Part shown: in pieces, positions 42,250 to 50,880 of the stretch | Position numbering within the stretch: position 1 is the first letter of the stretch | Layout of the letters: every line of letters begins with the position of its first letter | NCBI RefSeq assembly: GCF_020731355.1 | Contig: NZ_JAJFZK010000011.1 | Span: forward strand, 397-64,396 | Direction of reading: 5' to 3' | Source: Bacillus sp. REN16 | GTDB taxonomy: Bacteria; Bacillota; Bacilli; Bacillales; Bacillaceae_L | Length of the DNA: 64,000 nt | The notes under the pieces: generated by a model | What the model was told of the DNA's origin: nothing | The model's input: the letters and a program-made list of their open reading frames with translations, nothing else | Database searches by the model: none | Translations under genes and position numbers: made by a program

Positions 42250-42648
42250 TTATTGAAGAGTGAGTTGCCACGAAACTCCAAAGCGGTCATTAATCCAACC
42301 GAATTTTTTGCTAAAACCATAATTGCCCAACGGCATTAGTTCTCCTCCGCCTTCTTTTAGTTTTTGATATAGGGTATCAATTTCTTCTTCCGTACTGCAA
42401 GTTAGATAAATTGAAAATGAAGGTGTGAACGTGAACTGATGCTTAATATTGCTATCAATACACATGAACTCCTGCCCTTTTATCGTAAAAGTTGCATTCA
42501 TAACGGTACCTTCTTCTCCCCCAGGTTGATTCGCTCCATACCGCATAATGCTTTTAATCTCAGAATCCTCAATAAGTGATGTATAAAAGTTCATCGCTTC
42601 CTCTGCATTTCCATCCTGAAACATTAAAAATGGTGTTACTTTTTCCAT
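42250..42648 (-). CDS. VOC-superfamily protein (PhnB/YjdN-like)
   Basis: The 132-aa product has the PhnB-like VOC pattern: TPFLMFQDGNAEEAMNFYTSL, IMRYGANQPGGEEGTVMNAT, and a C-terminal WGWINDRFGVSWQL-type ending (FGWINDRFGVSWQLTLQ). Such proteins use paired beta-alpha-beta-beta-beta modules, sometimes metal-binding; the substrate is unknown. I use ATG 42648, because AAAGGAGAACTTAAT precedes it; an in-frame start 24 nt earlier lies before that RBS. Confidence 0.85.
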   Translation of the reverse strand: MEKVTPFLMFQDGNAEEAMNFYTSLIEDSEIKSIMRYGANQPGGEEGTVMNATFTIKGQEFMCIDSNIKHQFTFTPSFSIYLTCSTEEEIDTLYQKLKEGGGELMPLGNYGFSKKFGWINDRFGVSWQLTLQ

Positions 42649-42693
42649 ATTAAGTTCTCCTTTATATTCCAATTCTTATTTTTCATTATATCC

Positions 42694-43581
42694 CTAAAGT
42701 GCTTTATCCAAATGACTCATTTCGTTCATTTGTTTTTCTTGCGTGTTTTTACTATTTACAAACCAGATCCCGACGAGCACAAGTAAAATTCCCGCTAGCG
42801 TGATCACGCTTAGGCTTTCATCTAAAAATATGTAACCCGAAACAACGCCTACAATTGGTACAACCAATAAGGAAGTCGATGCTTTGCTTGCTTCTGTACG
42901 CCTCAAAATATGATTCCACATGACAAAAGCAAGGGCTGAAGCAATCACTCCAGAAAACAGAATATAAACTACCGGCATGAAGCCCCAATGTGATTCACCC
43001 GTTTCAAATGAAAGAGTATATACCAATAATCCGACTGTTCCAATCGTCATCTGCCACGTTGTAAATTGAATGGTATCACAATCTTTTAACTTTACTTTAA
43101 AAAACAAGCTAGCTATGGCCCAAGAAATTGCAGAGCTTAGCCCCAATAACACGATCCAAAAGGAGCCTCCAAAATGGATATTCATAGCAAGAAATAACCC
43201 TACAACGCCAATCACAATTCCGAACGTCTTCCTGACCGTCAACCGTTCACCAGGAATCCAACGGTGTGCCATGATTGACAGAAAAAGCGGCATACTGTAG
43301 GTTAAAACAGAGGTAAGACCAGCACTAATGTGATTAAGTGATATTTGAATTGCAATGTTAAAATAAGTGGTCTGGAGTAGTCCGCATATAACAAGCCACT
43401 TAAGATCTGATTTATTAGGCAGTGGTATTTTTTTTATAAAACAAAGACCTAGGAGTACAATTGAGCCCGTCAAAAATCGTAATGCAGCAAATTCTCCAGG
43501 AGGAAAAACACCGTTTCCTAATTTCATGACAACATAATTAAATCCCCAAATTAGACATAGAATGGCTAATGATATATACAT
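42694..43581 (-). CDS. EamA/DMT-family transporter
   Basis: The 295-aa product has ten hydrophobic helices arranged as two EamA repeats. The first begins LAILCLIWGFNYVVMKLGNG and includes FAALRFLTGSIVLLGLCF. The second includes SSAISWAIASLFFKVKL and ends with IFLDESLSVITLAGILLVLVG. It is a probable drug/metabolite or amino-acid exporter; the substrate cannot be deduced. It lies 45 nt upstream of the VOC gene on the same strand, so co-transcription is possible. Confidence 0.85.
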   Translation of the reverse strand: MYISLAILCLIWGFNYVVMKLGNGVFPPGEFAALRFLTGSIVLLGLCFIKKIPLPNKSDLKWLVICGLLQTTYFNIAIQISLNHISAGLTSVLTYSMPLFLSIMAHRWIPGERLTVRKTFGIVIGVVGLFLAMNIHFGGSFWIVLLGLSSAISWAIASLFFKVKLKDCDTIQFTTWQMTIGTVGLLVYTLSFETGESHWGFMPVVYILFSGVIASALAFVMWNHILRRTEASKASTSLLVVPIVGVVSGYIFLDESLSVITLAGILLVLVGIWFVNSKNTQEKQMNEMSHLDKAL

Positions 43582-43647
43582 AGGTGCAGAGTCTCCTTTC
43601 CTTATACCTCAAAAAGGATTAGCTAACCATATAATTCTTCACCAAAA

Positions 43648-44412
43648 TTATTCCTTTATATTAAAATACTCAAGCTGTTCTTCATTCAAATACATGACAG
43701 GTTGAAAATCAATACCGCCCCATGAACCGCCTCCACCATTGTGAGAGTTATGGGCATTCTGCCTTTCATGCTCCTTGTTATATGGAAGCCATCCTAAATT
43801 TACCTGATGATACACGGGGGAAAAGTGATTAAAAAATGGATCTGGTTGCCTAGCTTCCTCCATTTTAATTGAAGCTTCAATAACCTTCTGCCATTCATCC
43901 GGAAAATCCATCATCCCATATGGTGTTTCCTCAAAATCAAGGATGGTCTTCATTTGCAGGCGAGGGTAATAATGATCAATTCCTTCTGTAATACGATAAT
44001 TTCGATCGCGAATATAATATAACTCTCCATAGCTTAAATGATCATCAGGATGGATATTCCAAAAAACTTTGTAGCTGCTTGGGTCACTACTATTTATTTT
44101 CAACATTTTGGGTGCTCCATTATCGCTTTCAGCCACGAGTTCCCACTTATGTTTTTCCCACATCCACAGGCTTGTTCCGTATTTATTATCCTTTGAAATA
44201 AATGGCACATATACATGTTGGTCATCAATTTCAATAATTTCAAGTATTTCAGTAGCTTCGGAGTCAGGGGAATATGTATTTAATCTTGCGAGAATCTCTT
44301 CTGACGATAGGAAGCTACTTGGCTTTGCCAGGAAAAAATAATATATTAAAGGGATCATACTTAAAACTAGAGCGATAAGAGCCATCAATTGAACTTTCCG
44401 TTTTCTTGTCAT
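43648..44412 (-). CDS. Uncharacterised membrane-anchored protein (254 aa)
   Basis: One N-terminal helix (about residues 9-28, LMALIALVLSMIPLIYYFFL) is followed by an extracytoplasmic domain with no Cys, several Trp motifs (YGTSLWMWEKHKWELVAE) and a C-terminal GGGGSWGGIDFQPVMYLNEE. Its start overlaps the upstream gene's stop by 4 nt (44409-44412), so the two are translationally coupled and probably work together at the membrane. I recognise no family. Confidence 0.72.
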   Translation of the reverse strand: MTRKRKVQLMALIALVLSMIPLIYYFFLAKPSSFLSSEEILARLNTYSPDSEATEILEIIEIDDQHVYVPFISKDNKYGTSLWMWEKHKWELVAESDNGAPKMLKINSSDPSSYKVFWNIHPDDHLSYGELYYIRDRNYRITEGIDHYYPRLQMKTILDFEETPYGMMDFPDEWQKVIEASIKMEEARQPDPFFNHFSPVYHQVNLGWLPYNKEHERQNAHNSHNGGGGSWGGIDFQPVMYLNEEQLEYFNIKE

Positions 44413-45128
44413 TCGTGGTTCACCCCTTCCAGGAATGAATCATCAGATCGAAAATAATATTGTTTTTTCGGTGTTGCGATTAATAATCCTTTTCCATCCT
44501 CTTCAATAAAAATCACCGAGTGTGTGGCGCTGCCCCATTTTTCCTTAACTCCAAATACTTGGTACGGGAACCGTTCTTTTCGTTGATTTTCCTCACCACT
44601 CATGTATGTTTCCCCATACCATTTATCACTAAAAAATTCAGTCTGTTCCATTGAAGGCAATTGTTCCATCAAAATATCTTTTTGTAGAGTAACTTCCTCT
44701 GCCGAAGGGTGTGTATTCACAATCGTTGCACTGTCTACATTAGAGATATAGGTTGATAGTTTGTCAGGTGGATACAGCACATGCTGAAAGCCAATCGTTA
44801 CAAATGCCAGCCCTAAAAAAATGAAATTTCCTAGGAAGCCTAGCCAGGCAAATCTGCGATACCTCTCCCAGCGGCCTTCTTTGGATCGAAGGAAAAAATA
44901 AAGAATCCAAACCCCAAGTGGTAAAAGCGGTATTTTTATGATTGTTTGAAACATACTCGCATTAAATGAAAATGAAAAAAGTCCAACCCATATGACAAAA
45001 ATCATTTTCCAATATTTGATTTTCACATTTTGCTTTCTATACATTCTAACAGTAAGGGTTGTAATTACTGCCCATCCAATTAATAAAAAAAAGAGTGAAA
45101 TCGGACTTGCCTCCAAACCGAAACGCAA
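44409..45128 (-). CDS. Uncharacterised multi-helix membrane protein (239 aa)
   Basis: Four hydrophobic helices occupy about residues 8-130 (ISLFFLLIGWAVITTLTV; MIFVIWVGLFSFSFNASM; IPLLPLGVWILYFFL; AWLGFLGNFIFLGLAFVTIG). A soluble ~110-residue C-terminal region ends FIEEDGKGLLIATPKKQYYF. The TTG start follows GGGGTGG. It is the first gene of a two-gene operon with the anchored protein at 43648. Function is unknown. Confidence 0.72.
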   Translation of the reverse strand: MRFGLEASPISLFFLLIGWAVITTLTVRMYRKQNVKIKYWKMIFVIWVGLFSFSFNASMFQTIIKIPLLPLGVWILYFFLRSKEGRWERYRRFAWLGFLGNFIFLGLAFVTIGFQHVLYPPDKLSTYISNVDSATIVNTHPSAEEVTLQKDILMEQLPSMEQTEFFSDKWYGETYMSGEENQRKERFPYQVFGVKEKWGSATHSVIFIEEDGKGLLIATPKKQYYFRSDDSFLEGVNHE

Positions 45129-45201
45129 TTGGTACCACCCCTTTTTCTTTTACCCTACTATATATTCGAATTGTAGTGCCAGATTCCTTTTTTAAACAAC
45201 T

Positions 45202-45237
45202 AAAAAAGTGCAAAACTATTGGCTCTGCACTTTTTTG
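45202..45237 (-). terminator. Terminator of the DsbA-like gene
   Basis: Minus strand: AAAAAAGTGCA...TGCACTTTTTT stem-loop with T-run, 40 nt after the stop. Confidence 0.85.
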
Positions 45238-45279
45238 TTTATTATTTATTAGCCGTCATCTGTGCAAACAGTACCGTTC

Positions 45280-45930
45280 TTACTGTTCCGGATTTTCCTC
45301 TTGCCAAACCTGCTGAAGTGCGCCTAGGAAAGTAGACGTTGGCTGCGCACCAGAGATGGAGTATTTTTGATTGATTACGAAAAATGGTACACCGGTCACC
45401 CCGATTTGTTGGGCAATCGATTCGTCAATGCGCACATCATTCGCATATTGCTTTTCGTCTTTCAACACATTGAGTGCAGCTTGGCGATCAATTCCGACAG
45501 ACTCCGCAAGTTCCGCTAATACCTCGTGGTCACTTATGAGTTTACCTTCTTCGAAATAAGAACGAAGAAGAATCTCGGTCATTTCTTTTTCTTTACCCAC
45601 AGTTGCGGCATACTTTGCAAGGCGATGGGCATCAAATGTATTAGTGTGTTTCATTTCATCAAAATTATAGTTCAGACCCACATCAGTGGCTTGCTGCCCA
45701 ACATTTTCATTCATTTGCTTTGCCTGAGCAACGCTTGTACCATATTTCGAAGCGAGTAATTCATGGATGCTTTGTCCTGAATATGGCTTTGCATTTGGAT
45801 CTAATTCAAAGCTTTTGAATTCCACCTCTACTTGATCGCGATTGGGAAATTGCTCAAGTGCTTGCTCTAAGCGGCGTTTCCCTACATAACAGAACGGACA
45901 TACAAAGTCTGACCATACCTCTATTTTCAT
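45280..45930 (-). CDS. DsbA-family (FrnE-like) thiol oxidoreductase
   Basis: The 216-aa product has a thioredoxin fold with an N-terminal redox motif in WSDFVCPFCYVGKRRLEQAL (CPFC), a helical insertion, and the cis-Pro segment IGVTGVPFFVINQKYSISGAQ. There is no signal peptide, so it is a cytoplasmic FrnE-type polyketide-isomerase-like member rather than a periplasmic DsbA. ATG 45930 follows GAGGTGCCAAA. Confidence 0.88.
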   Translation of the reverse strand: MKIEVWSDFVCPFCYVGKRRLEQALEQFPNRDQVEVEFKSFELDPNAKPYSGQSIHELLASKYGTSVAQAKQMNENVGQQATDVGLNYNFDEMKHTNTFDAHRLAKYAATVGKEKEMTEILLRSYFEEGKLISDHEVLAELAESVGIDRQAALNVLKDEKQYANDVRIDESIAQQIGVTGVPFFVINQKYSISGAQPTSTFLGALQQVWQEENPEQ

Positions 45931-46039
45931 TTTGGCACCTCATTTTAGGTTATTTTTCACTATGGTAACATATCTTTTTTGTAAATGCTCATTGGACAAC
46001 TTCTGGTTAACCCCCTACTAATCCGATTGAGTCCTGTTA

Positions 46040-46225
46040 GGGTACATAGGTAGGTGGATTTGGGTTCGAGCGTGTACGGACAGATCATTCTTTTGGTACA
46101 TGCTTTGGATAAATATGCTCTGGCGTGTACCTCTAAACCATTCTTACGGTACATGCTCGGAGGAAATCCGCTCGTCTGTGTACCGCTAGGCCTTTCTTGC
46201 GGTACATACTTAGCCAAATTGAGCC
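46040..46225. repeat. 53-bp tandem repeat with GGTACA/TGTACC arms
   Basis: Units start GGTACAT at 46040, 46095, 46148 and 46201 (spacing 55, 53, 53) and end with a TGTACC-like arm and CATTCTT. Each unit can form a stem GGTACA...TGTACC. It is in the 425-bp gap between DsbA and a small membrane gene; no ORF with an RBS is seen there. Confidence 0.75.
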
Positions 46226-46356
46226 AAATCATGTCACTCAAAGACACTTATCCACCCATCACCCACGTCCAAAATACTATTTTTGAATATTTGGTGAAAA
46301 GTATTTGACAATTTTGTGAACAAGGTGAATAATTTATAGTAGGAGGATGAGGAAAA

Positions 46357-46578
46357 ATGAAATTTACTATGCTTGAGGCTGTTAAGTATTTTGGGGGAAC
46401 AGTGCTTATTGCCGGTATCATTATTTTTTGTCTTGGATTCTTCGCAAGCGGTTCCAGTGTGTTAACACCAATTGGAATCGGAACGGTTATGGGGGCTATT
46501 TTTGTCTTTTTAATGGGGTTATTTTTAATCGCATCGGAAGAAATGTTGCTGAAGGCTCAGGGCGCAAAACAAGAATAA
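46357..46578 (+). CDS. Small two-helix membrane protein (73 aa)
   Basis: ATG 46357 follows AGGAGGATGAGGAAAA. The product has two helices (about residues 12-32 and 36-56) with Gly-rich sequences (VLIAGIIIFCLGFFASGSS; PIGIGTVMGAIFVFLMGLF) and a short charged tail. A hairpin terminator follows at once. No family is recognised. It differs in sequence from the 73-aa protein at 15976, despite equal length. Confidence 0.72.
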   Translation: MKFTMLEAVKYFGGTVLIAGIIIFCLGFFASGSSVLTPIGIGTVMGAIFVFLMGLFLIASEEMLLKAQGAKQE

Positions 46579-46600
46579 ATAAACTATCGGTTACTTATAG

Positions 46601-46630
46601 GCTTAGCCACTTCAACGGCTAAGCTTTTTA
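46601..46630 (+). terminator. Terminator of the 73-aa gene
   Basis: GCTTAGCC/GGCTAAGC stem followed by TTTTTA. Confidence 0.85.
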
Positions 46631-46639
46631 TCTTGTACA

Positions 46640-46667
46640 AAAAAAGAGTGCCTCGAAAGACACTCCC
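46640..46667 (-). terminator. Terminator of the qox operon
   Basis: Minus strand: GAGTG...CACTC stem followed by TTTTTTTG, 10 nt after the qoxD stop. Confidence 0.8.
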
Positions 46668-46675
46668 ATAAAACT

Positions 46676-46957
46676 TTACATATCCCACATAAAGAGGAAT
46701 AGTGTACAGAATATAGTTACTAAAGCGATGAAAATCATGAAAAATACAGTTGAGTAAATCGACCATTTGTCCTTTGTTTCACCTGCATGCATAAAGACGA
46801 TCAGTTGCAGCAATGCCTGAATGAATGCTGTAACAATGAGTACCATTAAGCCTGCTGCAAAAGATAAGTCGAAGAAGTATACTCCGATTGCAATAAAAGT
46901 AAGTGCCAATGAAAAGATGAAGCCCATGACTTGTTTGGCTGGGAATAATTCTTTCAT
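46676..46957 (-). CDS. qoxD: Quinol oxidase aa3 subunit IV (QoxD)
   Basis: The 93-aa product has three helices (VMGFIFSLALTFIAIGVYF; AAGLMVLIVTAFIQALLQLIVF; YSTVFFMIFIALVTIFCTLFLF), as in QoxD/CyoD-type subunit IV, needed for stability of the oxidase. It is shorter than B. subtilis QoxD (about 124 aa). It starts one nucleotide after qoxC. As the last gene of qoxABCD it is followed by a terminator. Confidence 0.9.
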   Translation of the reverse strand: MKELFPAKQVMGFIFSLALTFIAIGVYFFDLSFAAGLMVLIVTAFIQALLQLIVFMHAGETKDKWSIYSTVFFMIFIALVTIFCTLFLFMWDM

Positions 46958-46958
46958 A

Positions 46959-47555
46959 TTACATCATTCCTTTCAAATAGATGAAGCTGAAGATGAAAAT
47001 CCAGACAACATCTAGGAAATGCCAATACAAGGAAAAGATGAATGATTTACCAGCAGTTTCTGCCGTTATGCCTCTTTTTCTAATTTGAAGAATAATCATG
47101 GTTCCCCAGAATAATCCAAATGTTACGTGAAGCCCGTGTGTCCCTAAAGTTGTTAGCAAAATCGCTGTAAATGCACTAGTTTGTAAACCTGCCCCTATGT
47201 GAACATAGTGGACAAACTCATAGATTTCAACACCTAGGAAGGTTAGACCTAATAACAGTGTCACCACGAAGAAGCCTACCATTGCCTTTTGTCTGCCGAT
47301 GCGCATCGCATGAACCGCAAGCCCGATTGTAAAACTACTTGTTAACAATAAAAATGTTTCGATTAATACAGGTGTGATTTCAAAAATCTCTCCGCCTGCT
47401 GGACCGCTGCCGACACGGTTTTCTAACGTAAAATACGATGTAAACAAGGTTGCGAAAAGCATGATTTCGGCACCCAGGAAAATCCAGAAACCAAAAATAT
47501 TTAACTGGTTTTGATGCGAACTATATTCAAGAGGTTGCGAGTGATCTAGTTTCAT
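46959..47555 (-). CDS. qoxC: Quinol oxidase aa3 subunit III (QoxC)
   Basis: The 198-aa product has five helices and the subunit III pattern: LNIFGFWIFLGAEIMLFATLF (with conserved E), FLGVEIYEFVHYVHIG, GTHGLHVTFGLFWGTMIILQI and the terminal WHFLDVVWIFIFSFIYL. It is part of the proton-pumping menaquinol oxidase. The start overlaps the qoxB stop by 4 nt (47552-47555), so it is translationally coupled. Confidence 0.93.
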   Translation of the reverse strand: MKLDHSQPLEYSSHQNQLNIFGFWIFLGAEIMLFATLFTSYFTLENRVGSGPAGGEIFEITPVLIETFLLLTSSFTIGLAVHAMRIGRQKAMVGFFVVTLLLGLTFLGVEIYEFVHYVHIGAGLQTSAFTAILLTTLGTHGLHVTFGLFWGTMIILQIRKRGITAETAGKSFIFSLYWHFLDVVWIFIFSFIYLKGMM

Positions 47556-49501
47556 AACTTAGCACCTCCAAGTTTTTCTTCTGTTTCATTTACTTTTTCA
47601 GCTGGAATATAATGTCCAGGATCTTTTTCAAATGAACGGTATGCCATACAACCAAAAATAGCAATTGTTGAAATAATCAATAGTGGCCAAATCGCAAACA
47701 CGAATGAGAAGCCCCAGACAAAGAAAATGCTGCACATGATGAATGGAAGTCCACTATTGTTTGGCATGTGAATTTTATCAATTTTACCTGGGAAGAGCTT
47801 ATGCTTCTTCTTCTTGTCATCCCAGAATGGCTCTCTTGAGTTTACACTCGGTGTTACTGCAAAGTTATACTCTGGAACTGGTGTATGTGTTGCCCATTCT
47901 AACGTACGTGCATCCCATGGATCGCTTCCGATATCTCTTGATGCATAACGAATGCTGTAGTATACGTTATAGACGATTAAAATAAAGGCAATCGCCATGA
48001 TTCCAGCTCCGGCGAATGAAAGCATGTTCAACGGACCAAAGCCAGTTGATTCGGAATATGTGTACATACGACGAGCTTGACCGTCTAATCCTGTGATGTA
48101 CATTGGGAAGAATGCAAGGACAAACCCAATTGAAAGTAACCAGAATGTCCATTTTCCAATTCGTTCATTTAACATAAAACCAAACATTTTTGGCCAATAA
48201 TAGGTGAGCCCAGCTAGCATCGCAAATACAACACCAGGAATAATTGTATTGTGGAAGTGAGCTACTAAGAACATTGTATTATGGTACTGATAGTCAGCTG
48301 CTGACATTGCAAGCATAACCCCAGTTACCCCACCTATTGTGAACAGCGGGATAAAACCGATTGAGTAAAGCATTGGAACGGTGAAACGAATTTTACCTTT
48401 CCATAACGTAAATAGCCAGTTAAAGATTTTCACACCTGTTGGCACCGCAATTGCCATTGTTGTAATCGAGAAGAAGCTGTTAGATGCTGCTCCTTGGCCC
48501 ATAGTAAAGAAATGGTGCGCCCAAACAAGACATGAAAGAACCGAAATAATAACGATTGATCCTACCATTGATGTGTACCCATACAGGTTTCTGCCTGAGA
48601 AGGTTGAAATGATCTCACTGTAAAGACCGAACGCAGGCAGGATTAAGATATATACCTCAGGATGTCCCCAAACCCAGAATAGGTTTGCCCAAAGCATATC
48701 CATACCACCGTTTGTACTTGCAAAGAAGTGCGTTCCGAATAGTCGATCCATTGTTCCCATTGCTAATGCAACGGTTAAAACTGGGAACACGGTAACAACG
48801 ATTAAGTTCGCCACTAATGTAGTCCATGTGAACATCGGCATTTTCATTAAAGTCATACCAGGTGCTCTCATTTTCATAATTGTTGTAATCATATTGATAC
48901 CTGTCATTAACGTACCTAGACCTGAAATTTGCAAGGCAATCATGTAATAGTTCGTTCCAACTGATTGACTGAAATCATTGCCTGCAAGTGGGAAGTACGA
49001 AGTCCAACCCGCATCAGGTGATCCCCCAATGACAAAGGAGATATTAAATAGCATTGCCCCCATAAAAAAGAGCCAGAAGCTAATCGCATTTAGGCGTGGG
49101 AACGCTACGTCACGTGCCCCAATTTGTAATGGTACAACATAGTTCATAAATCCAAAGATAAACGGCATCGCCATGAACATAATCATGATAACACCATGAG
49201 TTGTAAATATTTCATTATAGTGCTGTGCGTCTAATAGCTTTGCTTCCGGTGCAGCTAACTGTGCACGTAGCATAACTGCATCCACTCCACCACGGAACAG
49301 CATGATTAAGGCGGAGATTAAATACATAATACCAATTCGTTTATGGTCAACGGTTGTTAACCATTCACGCCAGAGATACCCCCATTTTTTAAAATAGGTT
49401 AATCCAGCGACGATTCCAATTACGGTAAGCCCGATTGCGACCATCGCTGCATAGATAGCTGGACTTGGATGTGGTATGGCAAAACGTTCGAAGAATTCCA
49501 T
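47552..49501 (-). CDS. qoxB: Quinol oxidase aa3 subunit I (QoxB)
   Basis: The 649-aa heme-copper oxidase core carries the low-spin heme His in FTTHGVIMIMFMAMPF and the CuB/Tyr crosslink motif WVWGHPEVYILILPAFG. CuB His pair is in VWAHHFFTMG and the heme a3 His in FLVAHFHNTIIPG. The 15-helix size equals B. subtilis QoxB. The enzyme reduces oxygen to water with menaquinol and pumps protons. The start ATG 49501 has RBS AAAGGAGTAACAAACGG upstream. Confidence 0.95.
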   Translation of the reverse strand: MEFFERFAIPHPSPAIYAAMVAIGLTVIGIVAGLTYFKKWGYLWREWLTTVDHKRIGIMYLISALIMLFRGGVDAVMLRAQLAAPEAKLLDAQHYNEIFTTHGVIMIMFMAMPFIFGFMNYVVPLQIGARDVAFPRLNAISFWLFFMGAMLFNISFVIGGSPDAGWTSYFPLAGNDFSQSVGTNYYMIALQISGLGTLMTGINMITTIMKMRAPGMTLMKMPMFTWTTLVANLIVVTVFPVLTVALAMGTMDRLFGTHFFASTNGGMDMLWANLFWVWGHPEVYILILPAFGLYSEIISTFSGRNLYGYTSMVGSIVIISVLSCLVWAHHFFTMGQGAASNSFFSITTMAIAVPTGVKIFNWLFTLWKGKIRFTVPMLYSIGFIPLFTIGGVTGVMLAMSAADYQYHNTMFLVAHFHNTIIPGVVFAMLAGLTYYWPKMFGFMLNERIGKWTFWLLSIGFVLAFFPMYITGLDGQARRMYTYSESTGFGPLNMLSFAGAGIMAIAFILIVYNVYYSIRYASRDIGSDPWDARTLEWATHTPVPEYNFAVTPSVNSREPFWDDKKKKHKLFPGKIDKIHMPNNSGLPFIMCSIFFVWGFSFVFAIWPLLIISTIAIFGCMAYRSFEKDPGHYIPAEKVNETEEKLGGAKL

Positions 49502-49557
49502 CCGTTTGTTACTCCTTTCAAATGAAGTCTAAATTAGGCATTCAATATCTATTTATA

Positions 49558-50472
49558 TCAATGACTATTGTGTTCTGAATGAGCTTCGTGCTTTTCATGA
49601 TCTTCTTCGTGGACTTCGTGATCCTCTTCAGAATCACCTGATCCGTGATCATGCTCCGGCGGTGGTGCGAACTCTAGGTGAGTTCCTGTAAACGTCATTT
49701 GTCCAAGATGGCCAGGTTGTAAAATCTCATCAAATTTTTCTTCTGTTAGAGGCTTCGCAGTTTCTTTAACCTCGTCTACCCATTCATCAAAATCCTTCGG
49801 AGAAACGGCGTTAACGCTAAATGTATTTTCTGCAAATCCTTTACCACTGAAGTTTGCGTTACGTCCCATTAATTCACCTTGCTCATCAGCAGCAAGATGC
49901 AAAGTTGTAATCATATCGGCCATGGCATATTTTTGCCCGCCAAGCTGCGGAATCCAAAAGCTTGTGATTGGCCCATATGAATAAAGTTTAAATTCAATTG
50001 GGCGGTCGGTTGGAATATATAAGTAATTGACTGTTTCAATATCCTCTTCTGGATAGCTAAAATGCCACTTCCAATCTGAGGACGAAGCATAAATCACCAA
50101 TGGCTCTTGGTCTTCGTAGCCTTGTGGTGTTGATTCAACAATGTAGTTACTTTGAACAGATACAACTGAAAGATAACCAACGATGATAATTGGAATCCCA
50201 ATACAAATGGCCTCCACCCATTTATTCCCTTCAATATGTGGTGGTTCATAATCCTCAGGCATTTTAGAAGCCCGATACTTAATAAGGATATAAATTAAAA
50301 TGGCAAAAACAACAATCACGACAATGGACATGATTCCAATTGAAAGCATAATATCACGAGCTTGTCGTTCTGCTTGTGGACCTTTTGGATCAAAGACGGC
50401 TAATGGCTCGCAACCTGTTAACACAGTGGCAATAGTGATAACCATCATAAAGAAAAACGATTTGATTTTCAT
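49558..50472 (-). CDS. qoxA: Quinol oxidase aa3 subunit II (QoxA), lipoprotein
   Basis: The 304-aa precursor has a lipobox signal (VITIATVLTGCEP), two helices (about residues 40-62 and 85-105) and a cupredoxin domain without CuA ligands: FWIPQLGGQKYAMADMITTL has no CxxxC, confirming quinol rather than cytochrome c oxidation. A His/Glu/Asp-rich tail of about 35 residues (several EDH, HEEDHEKHE) extends the C-terminus. ATG 50472 is used, since GGAAAGGAGTAC precedes it. It is the first gene of qoxABCD; a Rex-type operator lies about 60 bp upstream. Confidence 0.93.
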   Translation of the reverse strand: MKIKSFFFMMVITIATVLTGCEPLAVFDPKGPQAERQARDIMLSIGIMSIVVIVVFAILIYILIKYRASKMPEDYEPPHIEGNKWVEAICIGIPIIIVGYLSVVSVQSNYIVESTPQGYEDQEPLVIYASSSDWKWHFSYPEEDIETVNYLYIPTDRPIEFKLYSYGPITSFWIPQLGGQKYAMADMITTLHLAADEQGELMGRNANFSGKGFAENTFSVNAVSPKDFDEWVDEVKETAKPLTEEKFDEILQPGHLGQMTFTGTHLEFAPPPEHDHGSGDSEEDHEVHEEDHEKHEAHSEHNSH

Positions 50473-50530
50473 AAAAGTACTCCTTTCCAAATGGATGCTC
50501 TTATTCACAACTATGTACGTCGCACTTTAA

Positions 50531-50548
50531 TTGTGTACAACTTCACAA
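50531..50548 (-). promoter_or_regulatory. Rex-type operator upstream of qoxA
   Basis: TTGTGTACAACTTCACAA matches TTGTGAA-N4-TTCACAA at 13 of 14 fixed positions. It lies about 60 bp before the qoxA start codon, suitable for NADH/NAD-controlled repression. Confidence 0.65.
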
Positions 50549-50751
50549 AGTTGTCAAAAATTTTTTAGCTACGTGTTTTTTTTGTAATATGTTGAAACTG
50601 CAGCTAAGGTTTATTGTGCAAAATATTATTTTAAAAACTTTATCACTGTGTAAACGATAATAACATCAAGTACCATAAAAAGTTGTTACAGAATAAGGAA
50701 GGAAGAATTTGTAAAAAGAAATTATATTAACATAAGCTTCCCAAACCTTGA

Positions 50752-50767
50752 TGTGATGCATATCACA
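50752..50767. promoter_or_regulatory. Crp/Fnr-type box between qoxA and the VanW gene
   Basis: TGTGATGCATATCACA fits TGTGA-N6-TCACA exactly. It lies 280 bp before qoxA and 115 bp before the divergent VanW gene; either could be the target. The rest of the 408-bp gap is AT-rich without an ORF having an RBS. Confidence 0.55.
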
Positions 50768-50880
50768 GGTGTTTTTTCGATTTTGAACAATTTGTTACAG
50801 TATTAAATTCAAAAAAGTTCCCACCATAATTAATGGAATTGTGACTATCAATCCATACTATAAAAAAGAGCTTCTTTAAG

